In this document: positions 25,919 through 33,904 of the stretch, piece after piece | Position numbering within the stretch: the first letter of the stretch is position 1 | Layout: each line of letters opens with the position of its first letter | Origin: Wenxinia marina DSM 24838 | Lineage (GTDB): Bacteria > Pseudomonadota > Alphaproteobacteria > Rhodobacterales > Rhodobacteraceae | Reading direction: 5' to 3' | Assembly (NCBI RefSeq): GCF_000379485.1 | Contig: NZ_KB902276.1 | Location: 310,001 to 374,000 of the forward strand | DNA length: 64,000 nucleotides | The notes under the pieces: generated by a model | Told to the model about the DNA's origin: nothing | Seen by the model: only the letters and a program-made list of their open reading frames with translations | Database searches by the model: none | Position numbers and translations under genes: made by a program

Positions 25919-26260
25919 CCGTCCGGTTCCCCCCGTCGTCCCCGGGATCTGTAACCCGGCCGGCGGGGCGGAGGCGAGCGGAAACCGGGCAGGTCGGCGA
26001 GGCGCGTGCTTGGGAGGGGCGTGCTTGGGAGGGGCGTCCGGGGGCTGATGGTAGGTCAGGCCCGCCGCACGCGACCGCCGCCCCGGCCCTGGGCCGGGGC
26101 CTCGCCGAGCCGGGCGCTCCATCCCGTCTGGGCCCCGGCTCAAGGCCGGGGCGGGGTCTCTTGACGGCCGGGGCAGCTCAAGGCCGGGGCGGGGTCTCTT
26201 GACGGCCGGGGCGGCTCAGGCCGAGGCGGGTTCCTTTTGAAAGCCGGGCCTCCGCCGCCC
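25919..26260. other. Intergenic region, 342 bases, repeat-rich
   Basis: No gene is seen. It contains a 15-bp tandem duplication (CGTGCTTGGGAGGGG at 26005-26019 and 26020-26034), a P1-type palindrome at about 26082-26104, and a 38-bp tandem repeat at 26138-26213. Confidence 0.6.
26082..26236 (+). repeat. Palindrome cluster with 38-bp tandem repeat
   Basis: GCCCCGGCCCTGGGCCGGGGC opens the cluster. GGCCCCGGCTCAAGGCCGGG follows, then a 38-bp unit beginning GCTCAAGGCCGGGGCGGGGT at 26138 and again at 26176, with a degenerate third start at 26214. It is the same palindrome family as the array at 21646. It lies between two minus-strand genes (aroQ downstream, aldo/keto reductase upstream). Confidence 0.75.
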
Positions 26261-27220
26261 TCACCCCGGCCGGTAGACCCGGTCCGCCTCGGGGTCGCGG
26301 TCGGACGCCGGCAGCGCCAGCAGCTCGTCCCACGCCGCCTGCGGGATCTCCGCCGCGGCCCAGTCCAGCGTCTGCGTCACCCGCTCGGGCCGGGAGACGC
26401 CGATGACGGTCGAGGCGATCCGGGGATCGCGCATCGAGAACTGCAGCGCGGCGGCGCCGGGGTCGATGCCGTGGCGGGCGCAGATTTCCTCGATCCGGCG
26501 CACCGGCTTCAGCGCCTCCTCGCTGGCCTCCTGGTAGGTCACGCGCTTCATCCGGTCGGCGCCCTTGGCGAGGACGCCGCCGGCGAAGGGCGCGGCGTTC
26601 AGGACGGCCATGCCGCGGGCGCGGGCGTCGTCGAACAGCGCCTCGGAGGCACGGTTCAGCAGGGTGAAGCGGTTGTGGTTCAGGATGACGTCGAACGGCC
26701 GCTCGCGCACCAGCGGCTCCATGATGTCGAGGCGGCCCATGGCGAGGCCGACGGCCGTCGCCAGCCCCTCCTCCTTCAGCCGGAACAGTTCGTCCAGCGC
26801 GCCACCCGTGCGCGTTATCTCGTTCAGATCGCGGGCATGTTCGGGATCGTGCAGGTGCAGCAGGTCGATCCGTTCCACCCCCAGCGCCGTCAGGCTCTCC
26901 TCCAGCGACCGGCGCACGCGATCCGCGTCGAAGCGCCCCGTCTCCATGTCGCGGTCGAGCTTGGTGGCCAGCACGAACCCCTCCGGCAGGCCGCGGTCGC
27001 GGATCACCGCGCCGATCCGCTCTTCCGAGCGGCCGAGGCCGTAGTTGCGCGAGGTGTCGAGGAAGTTCACCGGGCCGTCGAGGATGGCCTCCACCGTCGC
27101 GCGGGCGCGCGCCTCGTCCACGTCGTAGCCATAGGTGCCCGGCATCCCGCCGAGGGCGGAGCCCCCGAAGCAGATGGGCGTGACCTGAAGGCCGGTCCGG
27201 CCGAGCGGGTGCTTGTTCAT
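26261..27220 (-). CDS. Aldo/keto reductase (L-fucose/aldose 1-dehydrogenase type)
   Basis: 319 residues, ATG at 27220 overlapping the lactonase stop (ATGA). AKR fold with the catalytic tetrad D55 (FLDTSRNY), Y60, K87 (LATKLDRD) and H124 (LHLHDPE). The overall form ('LGRTGLQVTPICFGGSALGG...YGYDVDEARARATVEA') is that of D-threo-aldose/L-fucose 1-dehydrogenases, which oxidise the sugar to its lactone with NAD(P)+. The next step, lactone hydrolysis, is encoded by the overlapping upstream gene, which supports this role. L-rhamnose or L-galactose would be alternatives. Confidence 0.85.
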   Translation of the reverse strand: MNKHPLGRTGLQVTPICFGGSALGGMPGTYGYDVDEARARATVEAILDGPVNFLDTSRNYGLGRSEERIGAVIRDRGLPEGFVLATKLDRDMETGRFDADRVRRSLEESLTALGVERIDLLHLHDPEHARDLNEITRTGGALDELFRLKEEGLATAVGLAMGRLDIMEPLVRERPFDVILNHNRFTLLNRASEALFDDARARGMAVLNAAPFAGGVLAKGADRMKRVTYQEASEEALKPVRRIEEICARHGIDPGAAALQFSMRDPRIASTVIGVSRPERVTQTLDWAAAEIPQAAWDELLALPASDRDPEADRVYRPG

Positions 27221-28056
27221 CTCGTCTCCTCCAGTCGGTAGACCTCTGCCGCCGTGCCGCCGAACAGGCGGGCGCGGTCCTGGTCGTCCAGGTGCGACGT
27301 CAGCGCCTCGGCCGCCGTCAGCCAGTCGGCGTACTCGCAGCGCAGGCGGACCACGGGCCAGTCCGAGCCCCACATGGTCCGCCGGGGGCCGAACACCTTC
27401 AGCAGGTGGTCGACGTAGGGGCGCAGGTCCTCGACCGACCAGTCCGGCCCGGCTTCGGTGACGAGGCCCGACAGCTTCACGGCCGCGTCCGTCTGCTCCG
27501 CCAGTCGGGTCATCCCCGCCGCCCAGTCGTCGAAGCCTCCGGAACCGGCGGCGATCTGCGGCTTCAGGCCGTGGTCAAGGACGCAGTGCAGTTCGGGCGT
27601 AGCGCGAAGAATGATCAGGAAGTTGACGATATGGATCGGAAATCCCAGTGCGTCGAAGGCGAGATCAGCCTCGGCGACCGCCTCGATCCCGCGCCGCACG
27701 TCTGGCCGCAGCATCCAGTCCCGGTCGGGAATGTCCTGGATCATCGGCCGGATGCCGACGAGCTTCGGGTGCGGCGCGAGCCGGTGCAGGTCGCTCAGGT
27801 CGCCCTCCAGGTCCACCCAGCCGACCACGCCCGCGACCCACGGCGTCGCGTCGGCGATGCCAAGGAGGTACTCCGTCTCGGCCACCGTGGGCGCGGCCTG
27901 CACCAGCACGGTCCGGTCGATCCCGGCGGCCTGCAGCAGCGGCGCCAGGTCCGTCGGTCCGTAGGGTCGCGACAGCACGGGATCGTCCGGCGGCAGCCAG
28001 CCGTAGTCGCCGCGCGCGGGGTGCCAGAAGTGCTGATGCGCGTCGATCCGCTCCAT
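27217..28056 (-). CDS. Sugar lactonase of the amidohydrolase family (L-fuconolactonase-like)
   Basis: 279 residues. Amidohydrolase_2 fold: metal motif 'IDAHQHFWHPARGDYGWL', 'VLVQAAPTVAETEYLLGIA', 'LVGIRPMIQD', 'HCVLDHGLKP', and 'MWGSDWPVVRL' with the final Asp. These are hallmarks of L-fucono-1,5-lactonase and L-rhamnono-lactonase, which open the lactone to the aldonate. It overlaps the aldo/keto reductase by ATGA and follows a glycosyltransferase gene at 35 bases. The sugar is inferred from homologous clusters and not proven by the sequence. Confidence 0.87.
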   Translation of the reverse strand: MERIDAHQHFWHPARGDYGWLPPDDPVLSRPYGPTDLAPLLQAAGIDRTVLVQAAPTVAETEYLLGIADATPWVAGVVGWVDLEGDLSDLHRLAPHPKLVGIRPMIQDIPDRDWMLRPDVRRGIEAVAEADLAFDALGFPIHIVNFLIILRATPELHCVLDHGLKPQIAAGSGGFDDWAAGMTRLAEQTDAAVKLSGLVTEAGPDWSVEDLRPYVDHLLKVFGPRRTMWGSDWPVVRLRCEYADWLTAAEALTSHLDDQDRARLFGGTAAEVYRLEETR

Positions 28057-28091
28057 CCCGGCATCCTGACCGGCGGTGCGGGCGGGCGCAA

Positions 28092-28895
28092 TCACTCGCG
28101 CCAGTGCTCGGCGATCCAGGGGGTCGGGCGGACGTAGTGGCGCAGATGCTTGTCGAGCCGTTCGGTCCGCTCGCCGCGCAGGCCTGCCGCGACATGGGCG
28201 AGGGCGCCGCGCACCGGCCCGTCCCCGTTCCACCGTCCGGCCAGCGCGTCGGGCGGATTGAGGCCGCCGGGGAAGATCACGACGCGGGTGGCGGCGGGCA
28301 GGCGGGGCGGGCGCATCAGGTTCACCGGGAACGGCGGCACCAGGTGGTGGCGGAAGTGCGCGACCCAGCCCTTCGGCCAGAACGACACGCCGCCCGGCGC
28401 GGTGCGGGTCACGTAGCGCTGCTCCCACCGATAGCGGTCGGCGGTGCCCTGCGGGTCGGCGAGGAAGGCGGCCCGCAGGGGCGCCAGCTTGCCGATCGGA
28501 AAGCGGAAGATCGAGGTCTGGCCCAGCTTCTCGAACGGGGTATTGGGGTTGCGGGCGAGGATCACGTCGTCCGGCGCGCCCACCTCGAAGAAGGCGTCCA
28601 GCGAGCCGGTCACGACGAGGTCGAGGTCGAGGAACAGGACCGGCCCCGACAGGCCGCCGAGCTCCTCCGCCCAGAGGCGCGACTTGCCCCAGATGCCGGG
28701 CGTGTTCCTCGGCATCTCGCAGCCGAGGGGCGGCAGCGGGATCACCTCGATCTCCGGCCGCAGGCCGCCCGTGTCGTCCGTCACGCAGTGGAACGAGAAG
28801 GGCGGCGTCAGGTGGCGCGCGACCATGCCGTAGAGGCGGTTCACGTACTCGGCGCCGTACTTGGTGCCCCACCGGATGCACAGGACCTGCTTCAT
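28092..28895 (-). CDS. Glycosyltransferase, embedded in the sugar catabolic operon
   Basis: 267 residues. It begins 'MKQVLCIRWGTKYGAEYVNRLYGMVARHL' and has a D-x-D motif in 'GPVLFLDLDLVVTGSLDAFFE', typical of GT-A fold enzymes that bind a nucleotide sugar through a metal. Further recognisable parts are 'DDVILARNPNTPFEKLGQTSIFRF' and 'WVAHFRHH'. The acceptor is unknown; LPS or exopolysaccharide is a guess. It is 36 bases behind the FAH gene and 35 bases ahead of the lactonase gene, all on the minus strand, so it seems to be transcribed with a degradation pathway. Confidence 0.8.
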   Translation of the reverse strand: MKQVLCIRWGTKYGAEYVNRLYGMVARHLTPPFSFHCVTDDTGGLRPEIEVIPLPPLGCEMPRNTPGIWGKSRLWAEELGGLSGPVLFLDLDLVVTGSLDAFFEVGAPDDVILARNPNTPFEKLGQTSIFRFPIGKLAPLRAAFLADPQGTADRYRWEQRYVTRTAPGGVSFWPKGWVAHFRHHLVPPFPVNLMRPPRLPAATRVVIFPGGLNPPDALAGRWNGDGPVRGALAHVAAGLRGERTERLDKHLRHYVRPTPWIAEHWRE

Positions 28896-28931
28896 GCGCC
28901 GCCCCTGACAGACCCGCGCACCCCCCGCAAG

Positions 28932-30089
28932 TCAGGCCAGGAGGCCGCGCCCCGCGAGGTTGCGCATCAGCGCGCCGGCGCCGAACGTCCATTCCGGCGC
29001 TTCGGTCGACAGCCGCACCACGTTGCTGAGTTCGCCCAGCGACGCCTCGCGGATTCGCACCACGTCGCCGACCTTGTGGGTGAAGCCCTGGCCCGGCGCG
29101 TCCCGGTCCTGCACCGGCGCGAAGAGCGTGCCGAGGAACAGGACGAGGCCGTCCGGATACTGGTGATGCCGCCCGATCGCCTGGGTAATCAGGTCCGCCG
29201 GGTCGCGGCTGATCCGGCTCATCGACGAGCGGCCGTCGAGGACGAAACCGTCCTCGCCCTCGACCCGCAGCGTCAGTTCGGCGCGCCGCACGTCGTCCAG
29301 CCCCCAGTCGCCGTCGAACAGGCGCAGGAACGGTCCGATCGCGCCGGAGGCGTTGTTGTCCTTCGCCTTGCCGAGGAGGAGGGCGGAGCGCCCCTCGACG
29401 TCGCGCAGGTTGACGTCGTTCCCGAGGGTGGCGCCGAGGATGCGGCCCCGGCTGTCGGCGGCCAGCACGATCTCGGGCTCCGGATTGTTCCAGGTCGAGA
29501 CGGGGTGCAGTCCGACGGCGGCGCCCCAGCCCACCGCGCTCATCGGCTGGCCCTTGGTGAACACCTCGGCGTCCGGGCCGATCCCGACCTCGAGGTAGGG
29601 CGACCAAAGCCCCTCGGCCTGCAGGACGCGCTTCACCTCGGCGGCCTTCTCGGAGCCAGGCACCAGGCCCCGCAGCGAGTCGCCGATCACTTCGGCCACC
29701 CGCGACCGGATCGCCTCGGCGGCGGAGGCGTCGCCGGCGGCCCGCTCCTCGATGACGCGCTCGACCATCGAATCCGCAAAGGTCACGCCGCAGGCCTTCA
29801 CCGCCTGCAGGTCGCAGGGCGCGAGGAGGCGCAGGGAGTCCGCGCCCGCGCCCTCGTTCGAAGCGTCGGCAAGGGCGTCCAGCGTGCAGACCGTCTCGCC
29901 GTCCGCACCGGCGACGAACGCCGCCGGATCGTCCAGCTCCAGCAGGTCCCTCATGGTGGGCGCCGCGGCGCCGGTGATGTCCACCACGTCGTCGCCGCGC
30001 AGCGTGACCAGCGCGGGGCCGATGCCGGGCCGCCAGATGCGGCCCACGAAGAGGCCCTCGGGCCGGCCGTCGGGAAAGGGTGTGCTCAT
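28932..30089 (-). CDS. Fumarylacetoacetate hydrolase-family protein (sugar 2-keto-3-deoxy acid branch)
   Basis: 385 residues, overlapping the SDR stop by ATGA. An N-terminal domain is followed by the FAH barrel, with metal ligands in 'YLEVGIGPDAEVFTKGQPMSAVGWG', 'WNNPEPEIVL' and 'LGNDVNLRDVEGRSALLLGKAKDNNAS'. Length and 'ACGVTFADSMVERVIEERA' match the long FAH members that include 2-keto-3-deoxy-D-xylonate dehydratase (XylX-like). In a deoxyhexose operon the alternative is hydrolysis of a 2,4-diketo-3-deoxy acid to pyruvate and lactate. The SDR next to it makes the hydrolase reading attractive. Confidence 0.82.
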   Translation of the reverse strand: MSTPFPDGRPEGLFVGRIWRPGIGPALVTLRGDDVVDITGAAAPTMRDLLELDDPAAFVAGADGETVCTLDALADASNEGAGADSLRLLAPCDLQAVKACGVTFADSMVERVIEERAAGDASAAEAIRSRVAEVIGDSLRGLVPGSEKAAEVKRVLQAEGLWSPYLEVGIGPDAEVFTKGQPMSAVGWGAAVGLHPVSTWNNPEPEIVLAADSRGRILGATLGNDVNLRDVEGRSALLLGKAKDNNASGAIGPFLRLFDGDWGLDDVRRAELTLRVEGEDGFVLDGRSSMSRISRDPADLITQAIGRHHQYPDGLVLFLGTLFAPVQDRDAPGQGFTHKVGDVVRIREASLGELSNVVRLSTEAPEWTFGAGALMRNLAGRGLLA

Positions 30090-30808
30090 GTCGCTGCCCA
30101 GCCTCCGTCGATGATGTGTGCCTGTCCGGTGGTGAAGGCGCTCTCGTCCGAGGCGAGGTAGACGGCCAGTGCCGCCACCTCCTGCGGGGTGCCGATCCGC
30201 CCCATCGGCTGGCGCGCGATGAAGGCCTTGAGCGCCGTGTCGTAGTCGCCCGTCGCCCGCAGCCGGGCGTGCATGGAGGGGGAATCGACGGTGCCCGGGC
30301 AGATGCAGTTGCAGCGCACGCCGGTCGTCACGAAATCCACCGCGACCGACTTTGTCAGCCCGATCACCGCCGACTTCGACAGCCCGTAGAGGCAGCGGTT
30401 CGGCGCGGCGAGGATGGTCGAGGCGACGGACGCGATGTTGACGATGGAGCCGGTCCCCCGCTCCAGCATCGCCGGCAGCGCCGCCTGGATCGCGTGCATC
30501 TGCGCCCGGACGTTCAGGTTCAGCGCGGCGTCGAACGCCTCGTCGGTGATGTCGAGGACGGTGCCCCCGTGCACGATCCCCGCGCAATTGGCGAGGATGT
30601 CGGGCGAGGCGCCGCGCACCGCCGCCTGCAGCGCGGCGCGGTCGGTCACGTCGAGGGGATAGGTCGTCGCCTCCAGCCCGTCCAGCAGGTCGGCGTTCAC
30701 GTCGGTCGCCGTCACCGCCGCGCCCTCGGCCGCAAAGGCCTCGGCGATGGCGCGGCCGATGCCCTGGCCGGCCGCGGTGACGAAGGCTGTCTTGCCGCGC
30801 AGTCTCAT
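30086..30808 (-). CDS. SDR dehydrogenase (2-keto-3-deoxy-L-fuconate dehydrogenase-like)
   Basis: 240 residues. Classical short-chain dehydrogenase: nucleotide loop T11-A-A-G-Q-G-I-G18, 'ANCAG', catalytic Ser in 'IVNIASVAS', Y-x3-K in 'CLYGLSKSAV', and 'RCNCICPGTVDSPSM'. The last motif is typical of the BDH2/2-keto-3-deoxy-L-fuconate dehydrogenase branch. It would oxidise the C4 hydroxyl to a 2,4-diketo acid, which the FAH protein then splits. It is the first gene of the operon to 26261 and diverges from the SRAP gene. Confidence 0.85.
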   Translation of the reverse strand: MRLRGKTAFVTAAGQGIGRAIAEAFAAEGAAVTATDVNADLLDGLEATTYPLDVTDRAALQAAVRGASPDILANCAGIVHGGTVLDITDEAFDAALNLNVRAQMHAIQAALPAMLERGTGSIVNIASVASTILAAPNRCLYGLSKSAVIGLTKSVAVDFVTTGVRCNCICPGTVDSPSMHARLRATGDYDTALKAFIARQPMGRIGTPQEVAALAVYLASDESAFTTGQAHIIDGGWAAT

Positions 30809-30922
30809 GGTCCCGTCCTCCCGGGCGGACGATGCGACGGAGGCGGGTCCATGTCCATGCCCCGGCTCGACATCGCGGCCGGAGGGTGCCTTGATGGCGC
30901 CGCCGGACGAAGGGGCAGGGCG

Positions 30923-31600
30923 ATGTGCAACCTCTACTCGATGACCCGCACCCAGGATGAGATGCGCCGCCTGTTCGAGGAGTTCGAGGCGGCGGACCAC
31001 CTCGGCAACCAGGGTCCGCTGGAGGAGATCTATCCCGACCAGCCCGCGCCGATCCTGCGGAACGGCGAGGCGGGCCGGGCGCTGGCCCCCGCGCGCTGGG
31101 GGATGCCCTCGCCGAAGATGGCGCTGGAGGGCAAGAAGACCGACCGCGGCGTGACCAACGTGCGCAACACCGCCAGCCCGCACTGGCGGCGCTGGCTGGG
31201 GGTCGGGAGCCGCTGCCTCGTCCCCTTCACCCGCTTCGCCGAGCCGCACCACCAGACGAAGAAGAACCACTGGTTCGAGGTCGCCGACGGCCGCCCCGCC
31301 GCCTTCGCCGGGATCTGGGTTCCGCAGTGGACGTCGGTCCGCAAGCTGAAGGACGGCGAGACGACGGACGATCTCTACGCCTTTCTCACCACGTCGCCGA
31401 ACGCCGAGGTGGGCGCCGTCCATCCCAAGGCGATGCCGGTGATCCTGATCGGCGCGGACGCCTGGCGAACGTGGCTCGCCGCGGGCTGGGACGAGGCGGG
31501 CGCGCTGCAGCGGCCGCTGCCCGACGGCACGCTCGCGACCATCGCGCCCGAGGAGGCGCCATCGCCGCAGCAGGTGGAGCGTCAGCCGCGCCTTCTCTGA
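30923..31600 (+). CDS. SRAP-domain protein (YedK/HMCES type)
   Basis: 225 residues. The start at 30923 gives MCNLYS, leaving Cys2 as the catalytic N-terminal residue after Met removal. The family forms a thiazolidine DNA-protein crosslink with abasic sites in single-stranded DNA and protects them. The other active-site residues are visible: Asn in 'VTNVRNTASPHW', Glu in 'PFTRFAEPHH' and His in 'AVHPKAMPVIL'. It diverges from the SDR gene. No SOS box is seen in front of it. Confidence 0.9.
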   Translation: MCNLYSMTRTQDEMRRLFEEFEAADHLGNQGPLEEIYPDQPAPILRNGEAGRALAPARWGMPSPKMALEGKKTDRGVTNVRNTASPHWRRWLGVGSRCLVPFTRFAEPHHQTKKNHWFEVADGRPAAFAGIWVPQWTSVRKLKDGETTDDLYAFLTTSPNAEVGAVHPKAMPVILIGADAWRTWLAAGWDEAGALQRPLPDGTLATIAPEEAPSPQQVERQPRLL

Positions 31601-31648
31601 CGCCGCGTCCCGAAGGGAACCGGCGGCGGCCGCCCGGGTTGGGCCAGC

Positions 31649-33904
31649 ATGTCCAGCTTCCGACGAGACTACGTCACCAAGCCCGTCTTCCGCTGGGCGC
31701 GGAAGGCCCTGCCGCAATTGTCCGAGACCGAGGCCGAAGCCCTCGCCGCCGGCGAGGTCTGGTGGGAGGCGGAGCTGTTCTCCGGCAATCCCGACTGGTC
31801 GAAGCTGGCCGCCGTTAAGGCGCCGACGTTGACGGCGGAGGAGCAGGCGTTCCTCGACGGTCCCTGCGCCGAGCTCTGCGGGATGCTGGACGACTGGACG
31901 ATCAACCAGAAGACGGCCGACCTGTCGCCCGCGGTCTGGGATTTCCTGCGCGAGAAGCAGTTCTTCGGCATGATCATCCCCAAGGAGTACGGCGGCCTCG
32001 GCTTCTCGGCCTACGCCCATTCCGAGATCGTCCGCTACATTTCCACCCGCTCCGTCGCCGCCGCAGTGACCGTCATGGTCCCGAACTCCCTTGGCCCCGG
32101 CGAGCTGCTCCACCAGTTCGGCACGAAAGAGCAGAAGGACCACTGGATGCCCCGCCTCGCCTCGGGCGAGGAGGTTCCGTGCTTCGGCCTGACGTCCGAG
32201 GAGGCGGGATCCGACGCGTCGGCTATGGTTGATCGCGGGATCGTCTGCAGGGGCCAGTGGAACGGCGAGGAGGTGCTGGGCATCCGCCTGACCTGGGCCA
32301 AGCGCTACATCACGCTCGCCCCCGTCGCGACCGTGCTCGGCCTTGCCTTCAAGCTGGAGGATCCGGACCGCCTGATCGGCGAGACCGAGCATATCGGCAT
32401 CACCTGCGCCCTCGTCCCGACCGACCTGCCGGGCGTCGAGACCGGGCGCCGCCACATCCCGGCGGGCACGATGTTCATGAACGGCCCGACGACCGGGACG
32501 GACGTGTTCATCCCGCTCGATCACATCATCGGCGGGCCGGACTATGCCGGCAAGGGCTGGATGATGCTGATGAGCGCGCTCGCCGCGGGCCGTGGCATCT
32601 CGCTGCCGTCGCTCTCGGCCGCCGCGACCGCGATGGCGACCCACACCACCGGCGCCTACGCCCGCGTGCGCCAGCAGTTCGGCCTGCCGATCGGCCTGTT
32701 CGGCGGCGTGCAGGAGGTGATCGCCGGCCTCGCCGGCGACGCCTACTCTCTCGACGCCGCCCGCCGCCTCACCTGCGCAGGGCTGGACGAGGGCAGGGCG
32801 CTGGCCGTCATCTCGGCCATCATGAAGGCGCACGCGACCTATCGGATGCGCGACGCGATCAACGCCGCGATGGACGTCCACTCCGGCAAGGCGGTGATCG
32901 ACGGGCCGATGAACTACCTCTCGCCGCTCTACCGCGCGCAGCCGATCGCGATCACGGTGGAGGGCGCGAACATCGTCACCCGCAACCTCATCATCTTCGG
33001 CCAGGGATCGGTGCGCGCGCACCCGCACATGCTGGACGAGATGCAGGCGCTGTCGGAACCGGACGAGGAGAAGAGCCTCACCGAGTTCGACAGGCATTTC
33101 TGGAAGCACGTCGCCCACTCGCTGAAGACGTTCGGCCGCGCCGTCGGTCGCGCCTGGACCGGCGCCGCCTTCGCCCCCGCGCCCAAGGGTGCCGGCCGCG
33201 TCGCTCGCCACTATCGCCGCGCCGCCCGCTGGTCCGCCGCCTTTGCGCTGACGGCGGATTTCGCCTTCCTCACCCTCGGCGGGGCGCTGAAGCGCAAGGA
33301 GATGATCTCTGCCCGCCTCGGCGACGTTCTGTCCGAGCTCTACTTCGTGACGGCCACGCTGAAGCGGTGGGACGACGAGGGACGAAACGAGGCGGACCTG
33401 CCGCTGGTCGACCACTCGGCCGAGGTCGCGTTCGACCGCATCGGCCGCTCGCTCGACGCCGTCCTCGCCAACTTTCCCGCCCGTTGGGCCGCCTGGATCC
33501 TTCGCGCCGCCACGCTTCCGCGCCGGCACGGCCGCGGCCCTGCCGACGACCTGTCCGAGCGCGTGGCGAAGATCACGCTGGAGCCGTCCGCGGCCCGCGA
33601 CCGCCTCGTCGGCCGCTGCTACGACGGGTGCGACCGTGACGGCGTCGAGGTGCTCAACCGCGCCTGGCGGCTGGTCGTGAACGCCGAGCCGATCCGCAAG
33701 CGCCTCCGCGAGGCCAGGAAGACGCCGCACGAGGCGCTTCACCTCGGCCTGATCTCCGACGCCGAGGCTGCGCAGCTGCGCGAGATGGACGAGGCGGTGC
33801 GGGCCACCGTCGCCGTGGACGACTTCACGCCCGAGGCGCTTGCCGAGTACTTCCCGCAACTCGGCACCGGCGCTCACCGGCCGCAGCAGGAGGCCGCCGA
33901 ATGA
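31649..33904 (+). CDS. fadE: Long acyl-CoA dehydrogenase (FadE type)
   Basis: 751 residues, somewhat shorter than E. coli FadE (814). Central acyl-CoA dehydrogenase domain: 'PKEYGGLGFSAYAHSEIVRYIS' and 'CFGLTSEEAGSDASAM' for FAD and substrate binding, and 'QFGLPIGLFGGVQEVIAGLAGDAY'. The C-terminal FadE-specific domain (DUF1974) begins at about residue 480. It makes trans-2-enoyl-CoA from acyl-CoA, the first step of beta-oxidation, at the inner membrane. It is the first gene of a four-gene plus-strand operon and overlaps the thiolase gene by ATGA. Confidence 0.9.
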   Translation: MSSFRRDYVTKPVFRWARKALPQLSETEAEALAAGEVWWEAELFSGNPDWSKLAAVKAPTLTAEEQAFLDGPCAELCGMLDDWTINQKTADLSPAVWDFLREKQFFGMIIPKEYGGLGFSAYAHSEIVRYISTRSVAAAVTVMVPNSLGPGELLHQFGTKEQKDHWMPRLASGEEVPCFGLTSEEAGSDASAMVDRGIVCRGQWNGEEVLGIRLTWAKRYITLAPVATVLGLAFKLEDPDRLIGETEHIGITCALVPTDLPGVETGRRHIPAGTMFMNGPTTGTDVFIPLDHIIGGPDYAGKGWMMLMSALAAGRGISLPSLSAAATAMATHTTGAYARVRQQFGLPIGLFGGVQEVIAGLAGDAYSLDAARRLTCAGLDEGRALAVISAIMKAHATYRMRDAINAAMDVHSGKAVIDGPMNYLSPLYRAQPIAITVEGANIVTRNLIIFGQGSVRAHPHMLDEMQALSEPDEEKSLTEFDRHFWKHVAHSLKTFGRAVGRAWTGAAFAPAPKGAGRVARHYRRAARWSAAFALTADFAFLTLGGALKRKEMISARLGDVLSELYFVTATLKRWDDEGRNEADLPLVDHSAEVAFDRIGRSLDAVLANFPARWAAWILRAATLPRRHGRGPADDLSERVAKITLEPSAARDRLVGRCYDGCDRDGVEVLNRAWRLVVNAEPIRKRLREARKTPHEALHLGLISDAEAAQLREMDEAVRATVAVDDFTPEALAEYFPQLGTGAHRPQQEAAE

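Noticed and set aside
30086-33877. A 1,263-codon minus-strand frame ending in the SDR gene
   Set aside because: Only the last 240 codons show an SDR. The part above 30808 is antisense to the SRAP and fadE genes and has no ribosome site or domain.
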